Positions 1 to 6,041 of a stretch of DNA of 9,207 nucleotides are shown piece after piece. The stretch covers positions 254-9,460 of the forward strand of contig DCHB01000052.1 of assembly GCA_002314685.1 (NCBI GenBank), in the 5' to 3' direction. Position 1 is the first letter of the stretch. Each line of letters begins with the position of its first letter. The DNA is from Clostridiales bacterium UBA1763 (lineage in GTDB: Bacteria > Bacillota > Clostridia > Oscillospirales > Oscillospiraceae). A program made the translations under genes and the position numbers. Below the pieces are notes generated by a model, which searched no databases, was not told the origin of the DNA, and worked only from the letters and a program-made list of their open reading frames with translations.

Positions 1-63
1 AATATGCGTAAATCCCTCACTCTCTAAAATCATAGCCCTCTCACACTTCGCCGCAAATTTTTC

Positions 64-92
64 TTGCCATACGCCGCATTTTTATTTAGAAT
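64..92 (+). promoter_or_regulatory. Sigma-A promoter of the polysaccharide lyase gene
   Basis: TTGCCA (64-69) and TAGAAT (87-92) are each one base off consensus and sit 17 bases apart. Transcription would begin near base 99, leaving a leader of about 20 bases before the GTG start. This position argues that the reading frame upstream of base 121 is not translated. Bases 1-63 show nothing else that I recognise. Confidence 0.6.
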
Positions 93-120
93 AGAAACAA
101 TAACTTACGGAGGTACCGCC

Positions 121-2067
121 GTGAAAATTTTTGTGAGCTGGATTATGTCCGTGGTCATGGTCTTTTCTGTTCTGCCTCAGCTTAAGGTCGTTCCCGACCT
201 CGTAAAGGTAGGCGTGGACTATGTTTCTCTTGATATAAATGCAGGCGCGACGACGACCAAAAAGGTCTCCTCGGCGCTTAAAGCCTCTAAAGCCGTACAC
301 CCCTGCGTGTTAGCGGATGAGGATGAATTTGCACGCATAAAAAGCGAGTATAAGCGCGGAGACCTTGACGAAAACACCGCCGCCATGCTCGACGTCGTAA
401 AGCAGAGCGCGGATGATATACTCAACACCTCGCCTCTGCCCTATGAGCTTGACGAGGAGGATAGCATCCTGCCCATTTCCCGTGAGACCTTCAACCGCGT
501 TTGCGTTCTATCCTTCATGTACCGCATAACGGGCGATACGAAATACGCGGAGAGGGCATGGGCGGAGCTTGATAATGTCTGCTCATACGACGATTGGTGC
601 ACAGGTCATTTCCTCGCAACAGCAGAAATGGCGCTTGCCGTCAGCCTCGGCTATGACTGGCTTTTTGACTACCTCAGCACTGCACAGAAGCAGAAACTGT
701 GCGACACCTGCTGGGAATACGCCATAACTCCCGCGCTGTCCAAGGACATTATTAAGAACTGGTTTACATGGTCGAAGAACAACTGGAACAGCATCTGTTA
801 CAGCGGTATCGGCATCGCCTGCCTCACGTTCTATGATAAGAATGTGACTAAGGCGGCAGAATTTCTCTCCATGTGCTACAAGAATATGCCTATCGCCTTT
901 GAGGCATTTACCCCCGACGGCGTGTACGCCGAGGGTGCGGGCTACTGTGAGTCGGGCATGAACTCCCTCGTGTATTTCATCGCTACCTCGGAAAACAAGC
1001 TCGGCACAGACTACGGCCTGTCCGCAACAGACGGCTTTGAGGAGCTTGGCTATTTCCCGATGCGCATGACATCTCCCGTGGGTGTGTTCAATTTCGGCGA
1101 CAATAAGGACCGCCGATGCTACACTCCCGCACTGTTCTGGTACGCGGACAGATACGACTCTGCCGTGCTTAATGCCTATGAGCTGGGCGCAGAGGACTAT
1201 TCCGCAGGCGAGAGCAGTACAAGTGTTGAGAAAAACGGTTGGGGCAGGAATAATGCACTGTCGCTTTTGTGGTATAACCGTGAAAATCCCTCGGACGAGG
1301 ATTTGTCGGCTGAGCCCACCGACCTCTACCTTGCCTCGGATGTCGGGCAGGAAATCTGCATCATGCGCAGTGATTACACCGACCTAAACGGCACATACTT
1401 TGCCTGCAAGGGCGGCTATAACTATCAAAATCACGGCGACCTTGATGTAGGCACATTCGTTTTCGACGCTCTCGGTGAGCGTTGGGCAGAGGAATTAGGT
1501 CCAGGTGCCTACGATGCCACCGACTATTTCGTAAATCTCCCGCTTGGCGGCAGGTGGAAAAACTACTGCAAGCGTGCCGAGGGGCAGAACACACTCGTCG
1601 TAAATCCCCACGCGAAAAAGGACGACCAATACGCCCTTGCCGACTGCGATTTCAAGTCCTTCACCACCGACGGCACCCTTAGCACAGCTGTGCTCGACAT
1701 GACAAACGCCTACTCCATGGGCGGAGTAACAAGTGCCGAGAGGACATTTACCCTCGACGAGAGCGCGGTTAAGCTTACAATCACCGACAAGCTTAAGTGC
1801 AGCATACCAAGCGAGGTTTATTGGTTCATGCACACTAAGGCGGACATCGAAATCTCTGCTGACGGCAAAAGTGCGGTGCTTACAATAGGCGATAAGCAGA
1901 TGCAGGCAAGCTTAAGCGGTGACGGCGTTTTCTCCGTAATGAAGGCTGAGTCTTTAAGCGGAAAATACGAGTATGACTACGATTACAGCGATATACAGAA
2001 GCTCACAGTTCACCTCACGGGGGTTAAGACCACCGAGCTTACCGTGACGCTGTGCCCGCTAAACTAA
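121..2067 (+). CDS. Secreted heparinase II/III-like polysaccharide lyase
   Basis: This 648-residue protein probably cleaves an acidic polysaccharide by beta-elimination outside the cell. The GTG start at 121 is chosen because GGAGG (109-113) lies 7 bases upstream; the frame is open from base 64, but that part overlaps the promoter. Residues 2-18 (KIFVSWIMSVVMVFSVL) form a basic-hydrophobic export signal or membrane anchor; no clear cleavage site is seen nearby (an AGA at 41-43 is rather distal). Residues ~60-330 form the alpha/alpha-toroid part, with NNWN (220-223) and EGAGY (Tyr275). Residues ~405-560 match the heparinase II/III C-terminal family: NHGDLDVGTFVFDALGERW contains His438, followed by EGQNTLVVNP. 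From family knowledge, the Asn (rather than His) near the toroid, the Tyr and the His match the catalytic set of PL12-type lyases. A beta-rich tail completes the protein. The substrate cannot be told from sequence. The gene is monocistronic, with no transporter or other carbohydrate gene beside it. Confidence 0.85.
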   Translation: MKIFVSWIMSVVMVFSVLPQLKVVPDLVKVGVDYVSLDINAGATTTKKVSSALKASKAVHPCVLADEDEFARIKSEYKRGDLDENTAAMLDVVKQSADDILNTSPLPYELDEEDSILPISRETFNRVCVLSFMYRITGDTKYAERAWAELDNVCSYDDWCTGHFLATAEMALAVSLGYDWLFDYLSTAQKQKLCDTCWEYAITPALSKDIIKNWFTWSKNNWNSICYSGIGIACLTFYDKNVTKAAEFLSMCYKNMPIAFEAFTPDGVYAEGAGYCESGMNSLVYFIATSENKLGTDYGLSATDGFEELGYFPMRMTSPVGVFNFGDNKDRRCYTPALFWYADRYDSAVLNAYELGAEDYSAGESSTSVEKNGWGRNNALSLLWYNRENPSDEDLSAEPTDLYLASDVGQEICIMRSDYTDLNGTYFACKGGYNYQNHGDLDVGTFVFDALGERWAEELGPGAYDATDYFVNLPLGGRWKNYCKRAEGQNTLVVNPHAKKDDQYALADCDFKSFTTDGTLSTAVLDMTNAYSMGGVTSAERTFTLDESAVKLTITDKLKCSIPSEVYWFMHTKADIEISADGKSAVLTIGDKQMQASLSGDGVFSVMKAESLSGKYEYDYDYSDIQKLTVHLTGVKTTELTVTLCPLN

Positions 2068-2085
2068 AGACTTGAATATATGAAC

Positions 2086-2118
2086 AAACCGAAAAGCCAA
2101 AGGCTTTTCGGTTTTTTT
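2086..2118 (+). terminator. Intrinsic terminator between convergent genes
   Basis: A perfect 13-bp stem (2086-2098 with 2102-2114), a 3-base loop and a run of seven T (2112-2118) end the lyase transcript. The stop of the minus-strand hydrolase lies just 4 bases beyond the T-run, so the stem may also serve that gene. In that direction the U-tract is poor. Confidence 0.9.
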
Positions 2119-2121
2119 ATT

Positions 2122-2919
2122 TCAAATATTTCTGACAAAGCCCAAAATCAGCTCATTAACCTCATCGGGGCAGTCGTCGTTTGAATTGTGTGCGGCGCCT
2201 TTAATAATATAAAGCGGATAGCCCGTATTCTTTGCCCATTCTTTGTTGTACGAGGCAACCTTCCCGACATAGTCCTTATCACCGAGGAGAAGAAGGCAGT
2301 CGCAGGGGAGAGATACCTCCTTGTTTTCGGGAATGAATGCGGCTTCGCCTATATACATAAGACGGCACAGCTCATTTTTTGAATATTCAGACAGCATTTC
2401 AAGCATTCTGTTTTGCGCGAGCTCAGTTGTGCCGCACATTTTAGCCATTGATTTGCGGAGTGTTTTATCGGGGAACATTTTGCACATCCACTCAAGCTGA
2501 GACAGCCAGAACATATCCGATTTCGAATAGTAATCACCGAACGGTGCACTGTCAATCGAAACAAATCCGACAACCCTTTGAGGGTGAGAATCAATGTAGA
2601 ATTGCGCAATCATTCCGCCGAGCGATTGCCCGATAAATAAAGCCTTTTCAACCGATTCCGTGTTAAGAATGCAGTCAAGCTCTGCCGTTATGTTGGAATA
2701 ACTGAACTCAGAATACGGGCGGGATTTGCCGTGGCAGGGGCAATCCCACACGATGAGCTTGTACTTATCCTTGAAAAATGAGGTCTGCTGTTCAAACAGA
2801 CGGTGGTCAGCGGTAAGCCCGGGCAGAAAAACCAAGGCGATTTCGCTTTCGGCATCGGAAACCCAGTAATAGGTCGTGCCGCGCTCGGAAAAAATACTCT
2901 TTTCAATTAACTGTGCCAT
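2122..2919 (-). CDS. Alpha/beta-fold hydrolase
   Basis: This is a 265-residue single-domain alpha/beta hydrolase without a signal peptide, so probably cytoplasmic. Beta-strand 3 with an oxyanion-type loop is LVFLPGLT (around 29-36). The nucleophile elbow is GQSLGG (Ser99). An acid is offered by LLLLGDKD (Asp214 or Asp216) and the catalytic His by KGAAHN (His244), giving the expected Ser-Asp-His order. Length and layout resemble esterase, lactonase or dienelactone-type family members, and the substrate is unknown. The start is placed at base 2919: on the minus strand AAGAGG precedes this ATG by 8 bases, whereas the ATG six codons upstream (2937) has no ribosome binding site. The gene stands alone, converges on the lyase gene and lies downstream of the tRNA-Gly unit, separated from it by a terminator and the repeat element. 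Confidence 0.85.
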   Translation of the reverse strand: MAQLIEKSIFSERGTTYYWVSDAESEIALVFLPGLTADHRLFEQQTSFFKDKYKLIVWDCPCHGKSRPYSEFSYSNITAELDCILNTESVEKALFIGQSLGGMIAQFYIDSHPQRVVGFVSIDSAPFGDYYSKSDMFWLSQLEWMCKMFPDKTLRKSMAKMCGTTELAQNRMLEMLSEYSKNELCRLMYIGEAAFIPENKEVSLPCDCLLLLGDKDYVGKVASYNKEWAKNTGYPLYIIKGAAHNSNDDCPDEVNELILGFVRNI

Positions 2920-2955
2920 AATCTGCGCCTCTTTCATACTGTTTAATCTATTTGG

Positions 2956-2984
2956 ATAATACCATGTTTATAATAAATCTACAA
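2956..2984 (-). promoter_or_regulatory. Possible promoter of the alpha/beta hydrolase
   Basis: On the minus strand TTGTAG (2984-2979) and TATTAT (2961-2956) are separated by 17 bases, about 37 bases upstream of the start. The -10 matches 5 of 6 consensus bases but the -35 only 3 of 6, so the call is tentative. Confidence 0.35.
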
Positions 2985-3043
2985 CAAAAAAAGTAGACGA
3001 CCACGGATGTCATGCCAGTAAAGCGGAATGTTGGAGGAATGTG

Positions 3044-3202
3044 AATGAAGCGAAATGAAGACACTCGCTTCACTCGTTTATGAAGTCGGTGCTTCGCACC
3101 TAATGAAGCGAAGTCGTCCATAACTCTCGTTATCGCACTTATCATTTCTTCATTAGCAAAGCGTCTTCATTCCTTCATTAGCCCTGCAAGGGCGACTTCA
3201 TT
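3044..3202. repeat. Structured ATGAAG/CTTCAT inverted-repeat element
   Basis: This roughly 160-base non-coding stretch carries ATGAAG in four copies in its left half (within 3044-3050, 3054-3060, 3080-3085, 3102-3108). The complement CTTCATT occurs in four copies in its right half (3148-3154, 3165-3171, 3173-3179, 3196-3202). The ends can fold on each other (3044-3062 against 3163-3179, imperfectly). Two units share one plan, ATGAAGTC + short hairpin + CTAATGAAG. One lies on the plus strand around GGTGC-TTC-GCACC (3087-3099), the other on the minus strand around GCCCT-TGC-AGGGC (3181-3193). It looks like a small interspersed, possibly mobile, repeat or a structured RNA. It fills the gap between the tRNA terminator and the hydrolase promoter. 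Bases 2985-3043 to its left show no further feature. Confidence 0.6.
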
Positions 3203-3236
3203 GAAAAAAGCTCATCCAATAGGATGAGCTTTTTTC
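3203..3236 (-). terminator. Terminator of tRNA-Gly
   Basis: A perfect 15-bp stem (3203-3217 with 3222-3236) with an AATA loop and runs of six A and six T begins one base beyond the encoded CCA of the tRNA. It is symmetric enough to work in both directions, but the tRNA is the evident client. Confidence 0.85.
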
Positions 3237-3310
3237 TGGAGCGGGTGAGGGGAATCGAACCCCCGCAGTCAGCTTGGGAAGCTGAAGTTCTACCATTAAA
3301 CCACACCCGC
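3237..3310 (-). tRNA. tRNA-Gly (anticodon CCC)
   Basis: Read on the minus strand this folds as a complete cloverleaf. The acceptor stem GCGGGTG/CACCCGC has 7 perfect pairs. The D-arm is GTTT-AATGGTA-GAAC, and the anticodon arm is TCAGC-TTCCCAA-GCTGA with anticodon CCC at 3278-3276. A short variable loop precedes the T-arm with TTCGATT. The discriminator is U, as expected for bacterial tRNA-Gly, and CCA is encoded at 3239-3237. It reads GGG codons. The tRNA lies in a one-gene unit with its own promoter and terminator. Confidence 0.95.
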
Positions 3311-3318
3311 ATGCGAGC

Positions 3319-3347
3319 ATTATAGCACAGACTGCGCACAAAGGCAA
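3319..3347 (-). promoter_or_regulatory. Promoter of tRNA-Gly
   Basis: On the minus strand TTGCCT (3347-3342) and a perfect TATAAT (3324-3319) are 17 bases apart, and TG one base before the -10 makes it an extended -10 promoter. The mature tRNA begins 8 bases after the -10, so the primary 5' leader is only a few bases long. Confidence 0.8.
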
Positions 3348-3357
3348 CGCGAATATC

Positions 3358-3386
3358 TTGACAAGTATTCTTTATTATGCAATTAT
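3358..3386 (+). promoter_or_regulatory. Promoter of the small membrane protein genes
   Basis: A perfect TTGACA (3358-3363) lies 17 bases before AATTAT (3381-3386, 4 of 6). It is divergent from the tRNA promoter, with only 10 bases between the two -35 boxes. The leader to the ATG at 3418 is about 25 bases. Confidence 0.6.
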
Positions 3387-3417
3387 TTTTACATATTAAA
3401 TATAAGGAGTATGTATT

Positions 3418-3768
3418 ATGCTATCAATAACAGGCGGCGCGTCTGCGGCGTGCTACGGACTATTAGTTGTAAAATACCCCCTCAGAGAGCTCGGCATGAA
3501 CAAGCTGAATGCACAGATGATGAAGCTTCACGAGCCCGCAAGCGGTGCGTTTTTCATTCTCGGCACCGTGCACGGCGCGATTGCACTTCTCGGAAAGAAA
3601 AAGCTCGGCGCGGCGGCGATTAGCGGCGCGACATTCTATCTGCTCTGCACAGCTTTGATTGCGGCTTGCCACATGACAAAGGACCCGAAGAAGAAAATGC
3701 GTGACCACAGACTTTACTCACTTGCATCCTCGCTCGCCCTGACCTCGCATATCTGTCTGACGAGATAA
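3418..3768 (+). CDS. Four-helix membrane protein, possible b-type heme binder
   Basis: A 116-residue membrane protein of unrecognised family. The start at 3418 is set by AAGGAG (3404-3409), 8 bases upstream; an ATG at 3411 is too close. Hydrophobic segments are at about 4-20, 41-59, 63-84 and 98-115, so four helices are likely. Histidines fall in two pairs with identical spacing: His38/His52 spanning helix 2 and His97/His111 spanning helix 4, each H-x13-H, plus His85 at the end of helix 3. In cytochrome b561 and ferric-reductase families such spacing on two helices lets four His hold two stacked hemes. Binding of heme here is an inference. A KKK-rich loop (60-62) and KDPKKKMRDH (88-97) suggest cytoplasmic segments. 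A small two-helix protein follows 42 bases downstream and is probably co-transcribed. Confidence 0.75.
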   Translation: MLSITGGASAACYGLLVVKYPLRELGMNKLNAQMMKLHEPASGAFFILGTVHGAIALLGKKKLGAAAISGATFYLLCTALIAACHMTKDPKKKMRDHRLYSLASSLALTSHICLTR

Positions 3769-3795
3769 CAGCATAGCTTTTGCCGCATATACTGC

Positions 3796-3813
3796 CATAG
3801 GAGGGCTCCTATG
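3796..3813 (+). promoter_or_regulatory. Hairpin occluding the RBS and AUG of the 59-residue gene
   Basis: CATAGGA (3796-3802) and TCCTATG (3807-3813) are perfectly complementary around a GGGC loop. The 5' arm and loop contain the Shine-Dalgarno AGGAGG (3799-3804), and the 3' arm ends in the start codon. In the folded RNA both translation signals are paired, suggesting translational control or coupling to ribosomes arriving from the upstream gene. Confidence 0.55.
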
Positions 3814-3990
3814 AACGATTTTTTTCACAATCTTGCGGCACTTTTGAAGGTAAAGACCATTATCTCGCTTGTCTGCATTTTCGTTTTTGCCGACCTCGCA
3901 GTAAAGCAGGTTATAACGCCCGACAATGTAATGACCATAATCAGCATGGTGATAGCGTTTTATTTCGGCACACAAACGGGAAAAGAATAG
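3811..3990 (+). CDS. Small two-helix membrane protein (holin-like)
   Basis: A 59-residue protein with AGGAGG (3799-3804) 6 bases before its ATG. Two hydrophobic helices are visible, residues ~16-32 (TIISLVCIFVFADLAV) and ~40-54 (VMTIISMVIAFYFGT), joined by a short polar turn (KQVITPDN). It ends in GTQTGKE. The layout resembles small two-helix proteins commonly found in Clostridia and often encoded near phage lysis genes; no phage gene is present here, so a holin role is not supported. It follows the four-helix protein by 42 bases and ends 17 bases before the metK promoter. Translation may be restricted by the hairpin over its start. Confidence 0.65.
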   Translation: MNDFFHNLAALLKVKTIISLVCIFVFADLAVKQVITPDNVMTIISMVIAFYFGTQTGKE

Positions 3991-4007
3991 AAAATTATAA
4001 TTTATTC

Positions 4008-4035
4008 TTGACAAGAGCAAGTTTGCTGATATAAT
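4008..4035 (+). promoter_or_regulatory. Promoter of the metK operon
   Basis: Perfect TTGACA (4008-4013) and perfect TATAAT (4030-4035) with a 16-base spacer, plus a TG extended -10 (4027-4028). This is the strongest promoter in the window. Transcription should start near 4042, just before the riboswitch. Confidence 0.9.
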
Positions 4036-4054
4036 ACTCTTCGACAACTGAACA

Positions 4055-4148
4055 CCTTATCAAGAGCGGTGGAGGGAACGGCCCTGTGAAACCCGGCAAC
4101 CTGCGAAAGCGTGGTGCTAAATCCGGCGGTGATTATCGAAAGATGAGG
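4055..4148 (+). promoter_or_regulatory. SAM-I (S-box) riboswitch aptamer
   Basis: The aptamer senses S-adenosylmethionine and turns transcription of metK off when SAM is plentiful. The conserved S-box core is plain: TTATCAAGAG, GGTGGAGGGA, GGCCC, GTGAAACCCGGCAACC and GGTGCTAAATCC. P1 pairs CCTTATC (4055-4061) with GATGAGG (4142-4148) over 7 bp. P3 is a short GCG-AAA-GCG hairpin, and P4 is minimal (4127-4130 with 4135-4138). A consensus promoter precedes it, and an intrinsic terminator and metK follow, the classic arrangement. Confidence 0.95.
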
Positions 4149-4167
4149 CTAATAACCAGAATACAAT

Positions 4168-4195
4168 TCCGCCGAATTTCGGCGGATTTTTCTTT
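4168..4195 (+). terminator. Riboswitch-controlled terminator before metK
   Basis: TCCGCCGA (4168-4175) pairs with TCGGCGGA (4179-4186), followed by TTTTTCTTT. This is the expression platform of the SAM-I switch. An alternative partner of its 5' arm is CGGCGG (4124-4129) inside the aptamer, which could act as antiterminator when SAM is absent. Confidence 0.85.
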
Positions 4196-4239
4196 GCCAT
4201 AAGCGTGTTTAGTGAGAAATAATTTTGGAGGAAAATAAA

Positions 4240-5421
4240 ATGAGCAAAAGACTGTTTACATCCGAATCCGTAACCGAGGGACATCCCGATAAAATCTGCG
4301 ACCAGATTTCCGACGCAGTTCTGGACGCTATCCTTGAAAAGGACCCTGAGGGCAGAGTTGCCTGCGAGACCACCGTTTCTACGGGACTCGTTCATATAAT
4401 GGGCGAGATCAGCACCGACTGCTATATTGATATTCCCAAAATCGCAAGAGATGTTATCCGCGAGATAGGCTACGACAGAGCAAAGTACGGCTTTGACTGC
4501 GATACCTGCGGTATCATTTCCAACATAGACGAGCAGTCCGCCGATATAGCGCTCGGCGTTGACAAGTCCCTTGAAATGAAAAACGGCGAGGATGCCGAGC
4601 TTCAAAACGGCGCGGGCGATCAGGGCATGATGTTTGGCTATGCCTGCAATGAGACCGAGGAGCTTATGCCTATCGCCATAAGCCTGTCTCACAAAATGGC
4701 AAAGCGTCTCGCCGAGGTCAGAAAGCAGGGACTCGTTGACTATCTGCGTCCCGACGGCAAAACTCAGGTCACAGTTGAGTATGACGACGAGGGCAAGCCC
4801 GTTCGCGTTGATACCGTTGTCCTCTCAACTCAGCACTCACCCGAGGTGAGTCTCGAAACAATCAGAAACGATATGATTGAGCTCGTCATTAAGCCGAGCA
4901 TTCCCGCAGAGCTTCTCGATGAGGATACCAAGTATTATGTAAACCCCACAGGTCGCTTCGTCATCGGCGGACCTCAGGGCGACTCGGGACTTACGGGCAG
5001 AAAGATTATAGTCGATACCTACGGCGGCAGCGCACCTCACGGCGGCGGTGCATTCTCGGGCAAGGACCCGACCAAGGTTGACCGCAGTGCGGCTTATGCC
5101 TCACGCTATGTTGCAAAGAACATTGTCGCGGCAGGTCTTGCCGACAAGTGCCTTGTTCAGCTTGCGTATGCAATCGGTATCGCACGCCCCGTTTCAGTAA
5201 TGGTTGACACCTACGGCACGGGCAAGGTCTCAGATGAAAAGCTCGCAGAGGCTGTCAACGCAGTGTTTGACCTTCGTCCGACTGCAATTATCCGCGACCT
5301 TGATCTCAGAAAGCCTATTTACAGAAAGCTCGCCGCATACGGTCACATGGGCAGAACAGACCTCAATGTCCGTTGGGAGAATACCGACAGAGTCGATGCA
5401 CTTCTTGAGGCGGTAAAATAA
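4240..5421 (+). CDS. metK: S-adenosylmethionine synthetase (methionine adenosyltransferase)
   Basis: This cytoplasmic enzyme joins ATP and methionine to make SAM, releasing phosphate and pyrophosphate. At 393 residues it is close to the usual length (E. coli 384). Signatures visible: ESVTEGHPDKICDQISDAVLDA (around 9-30) with His15 and Asp17 of the ATP/Mg site, GAGDQGMMFGYA (124-135), GGPQGDSGLTGRK (243-255), and the P-loop-like GGGAFSGKDPTKVDRS (268-283). It appears intact. The start at 4240 has GGAGG (4227-4231) 8 bases upstream; an in-frame TTG at 4225 precedes this site and is rejected. It is the first gene of a three-gene operon controlled by the SAM-I riboswitch, and its stop codon shares one base with the next start. 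Confidence 0.98.
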   Translation: MSKRLFTSESVTEGHPDKICDQISDAVLDAILEKDPEGRVACETTVSTGLVHIMGEISTDCYIDIPKIARDVIREIGYDRAKYGFDCDTCGIISNIDEQSADIALGVDKSLEMKNGEDAELQNGAGDQGMMFGYACNETEELMPIAISLSHKMAKRLAEVRKQGLVDYLRPDGKTQVTVEYDDEGKPVRVDTVVLSTQHSPEVSLETIRNDMIELVIKPSIPAELLDEDTKYYVNPTGRFVIGGPQGDSGLTGRKIIVDTYGGSAPHGGGAFSGKDPTKVDRSAAYASRYVAKNIVAAGLADKCLVQLAYAIGIARPVSVMVDTYGTGKVSDEKLAEAVNAVFDLRPTAIIRDLDLRKPIYRKLAAYGHMGRTDLNVRWENTDRVDALLEAVK

Positions 5422-6041
5422 TGCACATTCCTACCTGTGAAAGCTGTGAGCTTGATATTTTAAGCTTTGAAGAGGCACTTCACAAATCGGGCGGCAGGGG
5501 AGACTACGATACCGATAAATGGCTGTATGTACCCGATTTTTATGCCGATTACCGTTATATCCTCGGCACAAAAGGCGAAAACCCGCTTATCTGCATAGGC
5601 ATAAATCCCTCAACCGCCGCACCAGATGATTTGGACAATACGCTAAAAAGCGTAGCGCGTATTGCCTCGGCAAACGGGTATGACAGCTGGATAATGTTCA
5701 ATGTGTATGCTCAGCGTGCTACAAATCCCGATGATATGGATATAAACCTCAATGAGAGGCTTCACAGGGAGAATATGCGCGCGTTTGAGTACATATTAAG
5801 TAATGTAGGTGAGGGCATTTCCCCGGCAATATGGGCGGCATGGGGCACTATTATCGAAAAGCGTCCGTATCTGCGTGACTGCGTGCTCGACATGGTAAAG
5901 CTCGGTCAAAAGTACGGTGCCGAGTGGTTTTCCGCGGGCAAGCGCTCAGTCAAGGGACATCCTCATCACCCCCTGTACCTGCGTAAGGATGCCGTGTGCG
6001 AGGCATTTGATATTATTGAATATCTCGAGGTTATAAAATGA
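5421..6041 (+). CDS. DUF1643 family protein
   Basis: A 206-residue soluble protein of the uncharacterised DUF1643 family. It is recognised by ICIGINPSTAAPDDLDNTL (57-75), NGYDSWIMFNVYAQRATNPDD (85-105), IWAAWG (137-142) and GHPHHPLYL (179-187). Its function is not established. The pair GINPS and HPHHPL is reminiscent of motifs A and B of uracil-DNA-glycosylase-fold proteins (GxxP... and HPSPL), a resemblance I infer by eye. The ATG overlaps the metK stop (TAATG) and a GAGG lies 10 bases upstream, so translation is probably coupled. Its own end overlaps the next gene by ATGA. It is therefore under SAM control with metK and the omega-amidase, suggesting a link to methionine or SAM metabolism or to nucleotide damage. 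Confidence 0.85.
   Translation: MHIPTCESCELDILSFEEALHKSGGRGDYDTDKWLYVPDFYADYRYILGTKGENPLICIGINPSTAAPDDLDNTLKSVARIASANGYDSWIMFNVYAQRATNPDDMDINLNERLHRENMRAFEYILSNVGEGISPAIWAAWGTIIEKRPYLRDCVLDMVKLGQKYGAEWFSAGKRSVKGHPHHPLYLRKDAVCEAFDIIEYLEVIK

Noticed and set aside
64..120. N-terminal extension of the lyase reading frame upstream of the GTG at 121.
   Set aside because: The stretch contains the -35 and -10 boxes, and GGAGG at 109-113 places the start at 121 directly before a typical export signal.
2920..2937. Six-codon upstream start of the alpha/beta hydrolase.
   Set aside because: There is no Shine-Dalgarno before it, and the AAGAGG within this stretch serves the ATG at 2919.
2948..3145. A 65-residue open frame on the minus strand through the repeat element.
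   Set aside because: It has no ribosome binding site, runs across the ATGAAG/CTTCAT repeats and over the probable hydrolase promoter, and shows no domain-like pattern.
3044..3202. CRISPR-like array.
   Set aside because: The repeated boxes are only 6-7 bases, irregularly spaced and inverted in the second half; there are no uniform repeats or spacers.
3983..4009. AT-rich inverted repeat (AAGAAT ... ATTCTT) as a terminator before the metK promoter.
   Set aside because: It has no G-C core and no T-run, overlaps the stop codon of the small gene and the -35 box, and is best explained by AT richness.
4117..4692. A 191-residue open frame on the minus strand opposite the riboswitch and metK.
   Set aside because: It runs antisense to the conserved riboswitch and the metK coding sequence and has no recognisable domain; it is a shadow frame.
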